Assembly (NCBI GenBank): GCA_030830785.1
Contig: JAURMI010000008.1
Span: 1-49,333 of the forward strand
Reading direction: 5' to 3'
DNA: 49,333 bases
Source: Crocinitomicaceae bacterium
Lineage (GTDB): Bacteria; Bacteroidota; Bacteroidia; Flavobacteriales_D; Crocinitomicaceae
Shown here: positions 42,580 to 49,333 of the stretch, piece by piece
Layout: each line of letters begins with the position of its first letter
Position numbering within the stretch: the stretch's first letter is position 1
Notes under the pieces: generated by a model
Databases searched by the model: none
Told to the model about the DNA's origin: nothing
What the model saw: the letters and a program-made list of their open reading frames with translations, nothing else
Program-made: the position numbers and the translations under genes

Positions 42580-44367
42580 ATGCGCTTTAAGCTTGCCAAA
42601 GGGATTTATGATTGGACACTACTTGTGGTTCTTGCAGCAGTCCTCATTTTAATCAACTTTATTGGTTCAATGCTTTATTTGAAGGTCGATATGACCAAAG
42701 ATCAGCGCTATTCTTTAGCCCAAAGTACAGTCAATTATCTTAGTGATAAAAAAAATATTGAAATCAGAATTAGTATTCAAATCTATCTCGATGGCAACAT
42801 GCCCTCGGAACTTAGGAATTTTCAAAATGCACTAAAAGATAAGCTCAAAGATTTCAAACGCATTGCAGGAAGGCGCATAGAATTTCTATTTACAGATCCA
42901 AACGTAGGAACTGAAGATGAAATCAATGCTCTACGAGCACAACTCTATGATAGAGGAAATGGCATTATGCCATTAGAAATATCGTATCAAAAAGATGGCA
43001 CACAATCTCAAATGCTACTTTTTCCCGGTGCCTTGCTATCTTACAGCGTAAATGGCATAACCAAAGAAGGGATTGTTCAATTTTTGCCAGGAACTCAACC
43101 GGGGCATACCTATGCTTTAGATCAAATGGGAGAAATTATTGAAAATGCGCTCAATAATTTAGAATACAATTTACTTTCAGCCATGCGTCGCTTGACACAA
43201 ACTAGTAAACCTCTCATTGGTTTTTTACAAGGCCATGGTGAGTTGAGTTATGCAGAAACAATACGTGCCCGTTCATTGATTGCTCCATATTACATACTCA
43301 AAGACGTTGAACTAAAAGATAGCCTGGCAGCATTAGATGAATTCGATGGTTTGATTATTGCCGATCCTCAAACGCCATTCAGCCAAAAAGACCTATATCT
43401 CATTGATCAATTTGTTATGAGAGGAGGAAAGTTAATGTGCTTCTTAAATACTTTGGCGTTAAATGAAGACACCCTCAATGCTACTGGCATGACGCACACT
43501 ACAAGAAAAAACTTGCTTTTAGATCGCCTTATTTTTGATTATGGAATAAAAATAAAAGAGAACTATGTTTTGGACGTGAATTGTGCTCCCAAAATTGTAC
43601 CTTTTGCTGAAACTACATTTTTACCATGGTTTTTTCATGTTCTTGCAACTCCCAGCGCACATCCAATTACACGAAACGTAGATCCTATATCTTTAAAATA
43701 CACCAATGAAATTGAATTTGTGCAGTTACCCAAAGCACAACTCACACCAATTTTAACGAGTTCATCAAATGCTATACCAAGTGGCTTGCAACCTTTAATC
43801 AATCTTGCATTACCACTCAACTATGGTAAAACACCAAAATTAGTCGAAAATCCTGAAGACCCTATCAACAAATTATGCGTAGCAGGCCTTTCTGAAGGTT
43901 TTTACCAGTCTCATTTTAAAAACCGAATAGTTTCTGAATTTTCGGAAAATAAAGATGCCCATTTTCTTGATAAAAGTCAGAAAGAAACAAAAGTATTAGT
44001 GGTAGGAAATGGCTCATTTATTCGAAATTCTTATGACTCCATTTTAGATCCAAAAAAAATTGATAATTACCTCTACAGACCAATTGCCATAAATGAACTT
44101 AAAATCGATGCCGAACTATACCAAAGGCGTATACCAATAATTTTAGGCAATCAAGAATTATTTCAAAACATGGTAGATTATATGATGGGCGACAATTCAG
44201 TTTTAGATATTCGTAGCCGTCAGATAGATATTAAAGAAATAGATAAAGAAAAGATCAAGACTTCCTCTTTATTTTACAAAAGTATCAATATGTTGGTTCC
44301 CATGGCACTCATGTTAACTCTTGCCTTTATAATGAATCGAATACGTTTAAAAAAATATTCACGTTAA
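42580..44367 (+). CDS. gldG: Gliding-motility ABC transporter auxiliary protein GldG
   Basis: 595 residues. N-terminal membrane helix (about 12-35), then KVDMTKDQRYSLAQST, a large extracytoplasmic domain of the GldG/IFT52-like type (about 45-550) and a C-terminal membrane helix NMLVPMALMLTLAFIMNRI. Partner of GldF in the putative Gld ABC transporter; the transported molecule is unknown. Start three bases after gldF; the DUF4340-like gene follows after seven. Confidence 0.93.
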   Translation: MRFKLAKGIYDWTLLVVLAAVLILINFIGSMLYLKVDMTKDQRYSLAQSTVNYLSDKKNIEIRISIQIYLDGNMPSELRNFQNALKDKLKDFKRIAGRRIEFLFTDPNVGTEDEINALRAQLYDRGNGIMPLEISYQKDGTQSQMLLFPGALLSYSVNGITKEGIVQFLPGTQPGHTYALDQMGEIIENALNNLEYNLLSAMRRLTQTSKPLIGFLQGHGELSYAETIRARSLIAPYYILKDVELKDSLAALDEFDGLIIADPQTPFSQKDLYLIDQFVMRGGKLMCFLNTLALNEDTLNATGMTHTTRKNLLLDRLIFDYGIKIKENYVLDVNCAPKIVPFAETTFLPWFFHVLATPSAHPITRNVDPISLKYTNEIEFVQLPKAQLTPILTSSSNAIPSGLQPLINLALPLNYGKTPKLVENPEDPINKLCVAGLSEGFYQSHFKNRIVSEFSENKDAHFLDKSQKETKVLVVGNGSFIRNSYDSILDPKKIDNYLYRPIAINELKIDAELYQRRIPIILGNQELFQNMVDYMMGDNSVLDIRSRQIDIKEIDKEKIKTSSLFYKSINMLVPMALMLTLAFIMNRIRLKKYSR

Positions 44368-44374
44368 TTTCTTA

Positions 44375-45421
44375 ATGATGAAAAAAAAAGTGCTCATCCT
44401 TGGATTATTAATTCTTTTATTAGGAGCTCTTGCTTGGTGGGCTATTGATTTACAAGGCAGCCAAAAAGCATCTGATGCAAGGGCATTTAATTTCAAAATT
44501 GAAGATACGACGAGTGTTTCAAAAATAATTATCACCGATGCATTTGGCCAACAATTCTCAATTCATAAGAAAGGTAAAAAATGGACAGATGCCGGGGGTG
44601 GTTGTATTTCTCAAACGAATGTATCGCTAATTTTAGAAGCCCTAAATAAAATTGAGTTTAAAGGTTATTTACCTCAAAAATCGGAGAAGCGATTTACCGA
44701 ATTAATGGCAACCTCTCATATCAAAGTAGAGATTTTTCAGGATGGTGATTGGACAAAAACCTGGTATTTAGGTCCTGCAACCTCAGATCATTACGGACAA
44801 ATCATGTTATTGGAAACAGCAGATGATGGTAAAAGCAGTGCACCAGTGATGATGAAAATTGCTGGTTTGAACGGCCTAATTGATCCAAGATTTTTTGCCG
44901 ATCCGCGTCAATGGGCTTGTACCGAAATTATGGCCCTTCAATTGGAAGATATCATTGGAGTAAAAGCACGATTTTATCAAGAATCCTATAGAAATTTTGA
45001 AATTCAAAGACTCGCAAATAAATATGCAGTTACACAGAATGGTCAAAAATTAATAAGTATTGACACCACCAACATCTATAGATATTTACAAGGTTTTCAA
45101 AAAATACATTTCGAACAGAAAAATTTTTCTCTATCTAAAAAACAAGTAGACAGTGTAAAACATAGTCAACCTTTTTGTTTTTTTGAAGTCAAAACCAAAT
45201 ATGAAAGCATACCACTAAAACTATTTCGCATAAAGAGTAAAGAAGAGCAGCGCAATGAATTTGGACAACTTGTAAATATGGACATGAATTCGTTTTGGTG
45301 CCAATTACCAGACGGCGATTTAGTGCGGTGTCAATATTTTGTATTCAATCCGCTTATTTTGGGCCATGTTTACTTCCCTGCAATGGAAATTAATTTTCCA
45401 GATTCTTTGAAATCTAGATAA
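44375..45421 (+). CDS. DUF4340-like membrane-anchored protein, gldFG-linked
   Basis: 348 residues with an N-terminal membrane anchor (about 5-25) and a single extracytoplasmic region of repeated beta-rich units: an Ile/Lys-rich hairpin, QNGQKLISIDTTN, and others. The pattern (anchor, VSKIIITDAFGQQFSIHKKGKKW, late conserved aromatic residues) fits DUF4340, which in many genomes follows gldG or other ABC-2/GldG-like genes. It probably works with GldFG, but no activity is known. Start ATG 44375 or 44378. Confidence 0.72.
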   Translation: MMKKKVLILGLLILLLGALAWWAIDLQGSQKASDARAFNFKIEDTTSVSKIIITDAFGQQFSIHKKGKKWTDAGGGCISQTNVSLILEALNKIEFKGYLPQKSEKRFTELMATSHIKVEIFQDGDWTKTWYLGPATSDHYGQIMLLETADDGKSSAPVMMKIAGLNGLIDPRFFADPRQWACTEIMALQLEDIIGVKARFYQESYRNFEIQRLANKYAVTQNGQKLISIDTTNIYRYLQGFQKIHFEQKNFSLSKKQVDSVKHSQPFCFFEVKTKYESIPLKLFRIKSKEEQRNEFGQLVNMDMNSFWCQLPDGDLVRCQYFVFNPLILGHVYFPAMEINFPDSLKSR

Positions 45422-45479
45422 TACTTTGCAGATAATGCTTTAAAGCAACTTTTAGCGCATTTTTTACGTATTTAATATA

Positions 45480-48400
45480 ATGACCCAAAGGCTGCTCTAT
45501 TTATTGGTACCAATCCTTTTTTTGATGCAGCACTATTTTGCTCAAGGACCAATAGCCAATTTTACTGCCAACCCGCTTGTTGTGTGCGTAGGAGAAACAG
45601 TTTCTTTTACCAATATATCTAATTCAAATGGGGGTTCAGCAATTGCGTCGTACCAATGGGATTTTGGCGATGGCAATTCCGCTACCACAACCAACGCCAA
45701 CCACGCTTTTAGTACGTCTGGAACCTTTACTATTACTTTGGTAGCAACCAACGCCAATGGAGTTGCAGATGCCGAAATAAAGCCTGCCTATATAACTGTA
45801 AACCCATTGCCAAATATAAGTTTTAGTGCAAACGGACTAGGTTGTACAGTGCCTCTAACTTTGAGTTTCAACAACGCGTCATCACAAGGTGCAAATTTTA
45901 CCCATGCTTGGAATTTCGGCAATGGTCAAACATCAAGCCTTTACAATCCTGCAAATATTACATATAACAATCAAGGAACGTTTCAAGTAGCGCTGACTGT
46001 TACCAACACCATAACGGGATGCGTAAATAGCCAAACCCAAGCCATAGTTGTTTCAAATTTTCAGGCAGGAATTACAGCGCCTAGTGTTGGTTGCGTAGGG
46101 CAGCCTGTGGCTATTGAAGACAACTCTACTGCCGGTGCAAATGTTTGGAATTGGAATTTTGGGGTGGCTGGGCAAAGCAATGCTGAAAACCCAAGTGTGA
46201 CCTATAATTCACCCGGAACTTACACCATAAATCTTACTTCACAAAATACCAACTCTGGTTGTACAGCAAGTACATCCCAACAAATCGTAATTCAAGCCAA
46301 TACGATTCCCTCTTTTTATGCCAACCCGACTGCAAATTGCGCTCCCGGGAGCATACAATTCTTCAATACAACAAACCAAAGTGGCACCTACGTGTGGGAT
46401 TTTGGCGATGGCCAGACCTATAATGGAACAAATCCACCTCCACATATTTATCAACAAAGCGGGCTGTATGACGTAAGTGTAACCTATAGTTCAAGTGCGG
46501 GTTGTGGAGGAACACAAACTCTTCAAGATTACATAGAAATGACGCCTGTAGAAGCTGGATTCTTTGCCCTCGATACTGGAGCTTGTGCACCTTTTAGTGT
46601 CCAATTCATAGATACTTCTGTTACGCCGAGTAACCCAATAGTTTCTTGGCAATGGAATTTTGGTAATGGACAAACCTATAATGGCCAAGTGCCACCACTG
46701 CAAACTTATGGTGTTGGGCTTTACGATGTATCTTTAATCATCACTACGGCCTCGGGCTGCACAGACACTATAGAAAAAACACCTTATATTACTGTTGGCA
46801 GTATCGATTCTATAGAATTTAGTTGGGACCCTAACATAACATGTGCCAACACAGATGTTGAATTTGAATCGGAGTTTTATATTTCTGTGCCCTATGATAG
46901 CACAGAAATAACCTATTTATGGGATTTCTCACAGGGAATCAGCGTTCAAGATGATCCAACCTTTCAATTTTCTCAAGATACTGGTTGGGTAGATGTAACG
47001 CTGTATATTGATTTTAGAGGTTGCATAGACTCTCTGACAAAGGATTCTGTATTATATGTTTTGGCACCAATTTCTATGTTTGGTCCGAATACTACTTTGG
47101 TTTGTAATCCAAGTAGTTTTCCTGTTTCTTTTGATTTTATCAATACCGCAATCGAGGGTGAACTTACAGACAGTGTTGCCTTGCATTACGAATGGAATGA
47201 CGGCTCACCAAATACATATTTTAATAATGCGCAATTGGATGTACCTAACGGCGGAAATACCTCACACGCATACAACGATTATGGCACGTTTCAGATTGAA
47301 CAAGTAGTACATAATTACACGACGGGGTGTTCCGATAGTTTAACGCTTGCCGTAACTATTTCTCAATTGCAGTCAAATTTCTTGCTTCCCGACGACACCA
47401 TCTGTAAAGGAGATGCCATTTTTTTAACCAGTACAAGTTCAACTTGGTCAGGACATCCAATCAACGACTGGTATTATGGTTTTGGGAATGGGCAGCAAAT
47501 TCACAACGGGCCAAATGTGAATTATGTTTATCCGGCCAGCGGATTATACAATATTAGCCTACTCGTTTTTAATACAGCAGGTTGCACTTCTACGAGTACT
47601 CAGCAGATATTTGTTGCCAATAAGCCTGTAGCGGGTATTATTGCCCCAAGCTATGCCGGTTGTTCGCCTTTTGCAGTCAGTTTTACCAATACAAGCTATA
47701 GTATCACCAACGGATTGCCATTGGCTTTGTTTTCAACCACATTTTCTGACGATAATTCTACACTATCAACCAATAATGTAAACCAAGCCATTCCACACAC
47801 ATTTATTGGCAACGGAACCTACAATGCAACAATCATTGCAACAGATATTAATGGCTGCGTTTCAAATCCGCAAAGTGTACAAATCACTTTGACCCAACCC
47901 TATGCAGAAATTGCCACCGATACCGTAATTTGCGCACTAGATAGCAGCCTGATTGCAAGTTTAAGCAATGGCGAAGGCACCTTAAGCTATCAATGGTTTA
48001 TCAATGGAACTGCTAATGGGAACGACAGTCTTTGCTTGCTCAATGAAGCGGCCTCTAATACTGGTTTGTACTCTACTTTTCAATTGGCCTTGGTGGTGGC
48101 CGATAGCAATAATTGCCTAGACAGCACTTCACAAATAATTTACATTTCTACACCGCATGCCAACCCAACCTATACCTTTTCTGGCGCTGCAATTGACGTG
48201 AATGGCAATTACAGTTGCCCTCCCCTATTTTGCGATTTTACGGATGCTTCCTCTGGCCTAGGAGCAATTACTGGTTGGCATTGGGCCTTTGGCAATGGCA
48301 ATTCTTCGATTTTACAAAATCCGGACAATACCTTGGTTACAAGCGGTTCATTTACATTACAACTAGAAGTTACAGACCAATACGGATGCAGTGGCGATAC

Positions 48401-49223
48401 CACGATTCAAAATTACGTGAGTATTGGTGGGCCTCTAGGAACGCCTATCTGGATTCAGGACAATACCATATGTGCTCAAGGCGCGCTTTTCACTATTGAA
48501 AACCCAGCAAACATAGATTCTGTAAGTTGGGATCTTGGCAATGGCATTTGGATAGCAGACAGCCTAAGCTTTCCTTATTTTTACCCCAATACCGGCACCT
48601 ACAACCCGAGCGTTACTGTTTACGACACCGCAGGTTGTCAGATTTTGTATGTTCTCGACCCTATCACAGCCAATATAAGTGGGCTCGATGCGCAAATTCT
48701 AGCCAATCCAATTTATGCCAATATCAATCAGGTAGTGCAACTCACAGATGCGAGCACCAGCTTAAACCCTATTTCGACATGGACTTGGATTTTTGCCGAT
48801 AGCAGTAATTTATTTTTTCAAAGTACTGGCCAAAGTATTGCCTTCCCCCAAGGCGGGCCGCAAGATATTGCCCTTGTCATTACAGATAACCTCGGCTGTA
48901 TAGATACTGCTTTTATTACCATCTATGTTTCAGACCCAGATATATGGGTGCCCAATGTGTTTACGCCAAATGGAGATGGAGTCAATGATTTAGTGGTGCT
49001 GCCCTACCCTTCTTTTAAAACCTACGATATTCAAATTTTGAACCGATGGGGCAATTTAGTTTATGAATTAAAAGACCAAACTGGCGTAGCAGTTTGGGAC
49101 GGCTATGACTTCAATGGCCAAATACACACCGATGGCGTTTTCTTTTACCGCCTAAGAGGCGAAATGCTTGGCGGTACTCAAATAGACAAGCATGGGTTTA
49201 TTCATTTGGTGAATGGGGAGTAA
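45480..49223 (+). CDS. Giant secreted PKD-repeat protein with T9SS type B sorting domain
   Basis: 1247 residues; signal peptide to about MQHYFAQ (22). About 13 PKD-like modules are visible by their WDFGDG/WNFGNG cores (for example near residues 60, 145, 225, 305, 390) and the later GTYxxxLxV strands. Most modules have a paired Cys, one early (GCTVP, NCAPGS, ACAPFS, ICKGDA) and one late (GCTAS, GCTDT, GCSDS), suggesting one disulfide each. The C-terminus is a CHU_C/type B sorting domain (VPNVFTPNGDGVNDLV ... WDGYDFNG ... GVFFYRLRG). Likely a cell-surface adhesin or extracellular fibre; 58 nt after the DUF4340-like gene. Confidence 0.93.
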   Translation: MTQRLLYLLVPILFLMQHYFAQGPIANFTANPLVVCVGETVSFTNISNSNGGSAIASYQWDFGDGNSATTTNANHAFSTSGTFTITLVATNANGVADAEIKPAYITVNPLPNISFSANGLGCTVPLTLSFNNASSQGANFTHAWNFGNGQTSSLYNPANITYNNQGTFQVALTVTNTITGCVNSQTQAIVVSNFQAGITAPSVGCVGQPVAIEDNSTAGANVWNWNFGVAGQSNAENPSVTYNSPGTYTINLTSQNTNSGCTASTSQQIVIQANTIPSFYANPTANCAPGSIQFFNTTNQSGTYVWDFGDGQTYNGTNPPPHIYQQSGLYDVSVTYSSSAGCGGTQTLQDYIEMTPVEAGFFALDTGACAPFSVQFIDTSVTPSNPIVSWQWNFGNGQTYNGQVPPLQTYGVGLYDVSLIITTASGCTDTIEKTPYITVGSIDSIEFSWDPNITCANTDVEFESEFYISVPYDSTEITYLWDFSQGISVQDDPTFQFSQDTGWVDVTLYIDFRGCIDSLTKDSVLYVLAPISMFGPNTTLVCNPSSFPVSFDFINTAIEGELTDSVALHYEWNDGSPNTYFNNAQLDVPNGGNTSHAYNDYGTFQIEQVVHNYTTGCSDSLTLAVTISQLQSNFLLPDDTICKGDAIFLTSTSSTWSGHPINDWYYGFGNGQQIHNGPNVNYVYPASGLYNISLLVFNTAGCTSTSTQQIFVANKPVAGIIAPSYAGCSPFAVSFTNTSYSITNGLPLALFSTTFSDDNSTLSTNNVNQAIPHTFIGNGTYNATIIATDINGCVSNPQSVQITLTQPYAEIATDTVICALDSSLIASLSNGEGTLSYQWFINGTANGNDSLCLLNEAASNTGLYSTFQLALVVADSNNCLDSTSQIIYISTPHANPTYTFSGAAIDVNGNYSCPPLFCDFTDASSGLGAITGWHWAFGNGNSSILQNPDNTLVTSGSFTLQLEVTDQYGCSGDTTIQNYVSIGGPLGTPIWIQDNTICAQGALFTIENPANIDSVSWDLGNGIWIADSLSFPYFYPNTGTYNPSVTVYDTAGCQILYVLDPITANISGLDAQILANPIYANINQVVQLTDASTSLNPISTWTWIFADSSNLFFQSTGQSIAFPQGGPQDIALVITDNLGCIDTAFITIYVSDPDIWVPNVFTPNGDGVNDLVVLPYPSFKTYDIQILNRWGNLVYELKDQTGVAVWDGYDFNGQIHTDGVFFYRLRGEMLGGTQIDKHGFIHLVNGE

Positions 49224-49245
49224 AATCATTAATTTTTTTAAACAA

Positions 49246-49274
49246 AAAAACCCCGAAGAAGCTTCGGGGTTTTT
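49246..49274. terminator. Bidirectional terminator between PKD adhesin and tRNA-Phe
   Basis: Stem AAAAACCCCGAAG / CTTCGGGGTTTTT (49246-49258 with 49262-49274) with a three-base loop AAG. T runs occur on both strands, so it ends both convergent transcripts. Confidence 0.93.
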
Positions 49275-49279
49275 GGTAG

Positions 49280-49333
49280 TGGTACCTCCAGGAATCGAAC
49301 CAGGGACACAAGGATTTTCAGTCCTTTGCTCTA
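49280..49333 (-). tRNA. tRNA-Phe(GAA), 3' part; 5' end outside window
   Basis: On the minus strand the sequence reads from the D-arm end TAGAGC through anticodon stem AAGGA/TCCTT with loop CTGAAAA (anticodon GAA), variable region GTGTC, T-loop TTCGATT and acceptor strand AGGTACC with discriminator A. CCA is not encoded (CTACC follows), so it is added after transcription. The T-stem CCTGG/CCTGG contains a central T-T mismatch. The predicted 5' acceptor strand GGTACCT would lie just beyond the window. Confidence 0.9.

Noticed and set aside
45650..48900. Repeated similar segments in the adhesin as DNA repeats or transposons
   Set aside because: They correspond to PKD modules, diverged at the DNA level.

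Overview
The window is a gene-dense piece of a Bacteroidota chromosome, most likely from a marine or freshwater Flavobacteriales-like lineage. The evidence for the phylum is direct. Several genes carry the TTG/TTTG(-33) - about 19 nt - TAnnTTTG(-7) promoter of this phylum. Upstream regions are A-rich with no evident Shine-Dalgarno sequences. There are type IX secretion (T9SS) cargo domains, a PorV-like protein, GldF/GldG, and the small ribosomal protein next to rpmG that is typical of the phylum. Base composition is AT-rich throughout. I see no prophage, insertion sequence, CRISPR array or obvious island, and no gene-free stretch above 300 bases (the longest is about 210, between 10040 and 10249).

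Layout. 1-3483: end of a phosphohexomutase, a ZIP transporter, a secreted VWA protein and aroQ. 3489-8294: xerD, the rpmB-rpmG-bL38-like cluster, ftsY, an MsbA-type exporter and rpmH. 8429-13295: pckA, a secreted serine hydrolase that has lost a GH3 catalytic domain, then a lipoprotein and a barrel-like protein of unknown function. 13297-18934 (minus strand): a five-gene run of RimB-like protease, RimK ligase, AstE/aspartoacylase-like enzyme, secreted M14 carboxypeptidase and a T9SS cargo protein. 19028-26155: TonB receptor, NarL-type regulator, threonylcarbamoyl-AMP synthase, rpmE2, a SpoIIE-type phosphatase and a PorV-like protein. 26220-30520: pssA, purS, an aldehyde dehydrogenase, a coiled-coil membrane protein and a crotonase. 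30544-34777: rplM-rpsI-rpsB-tsf and pyrH-frr. 34774-40262 (minus strand): phoH-purC-panB followed by a lipoprotein/permease/ATPase importer, all tightly packed. 40353-49333: SAM hydrolase-like gene, small monooxygenase, cold-shock protein, gldF-gldG-DUF4340-like, a 1247-residue PKD adhesin with a type B sorting domain, and the 3' part of a tRNA-Phe gene.

How the genes work together. Most of the window is housekeeping: translation, envelope lipid export and synthesis, purine and pantothenate synthesis. The accessory signal is surface biology: the Gld transporter, T9SS cargo, a large disulfide-rich PKD protein and a TonB receptor. I found no clearly new system. The strongest candidates for follow-up are the RimB-RimK-AstE-M14 run (possibly a glutamate ligation and trimming module), the palindrome cluster at the rplM promoter, the GH3-less serine hydrolase, and a recurring architecture in which the -7 element lies 3-8 nt from the start codon (leaderless mRNAs). 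That last feature also corrects several start codons.
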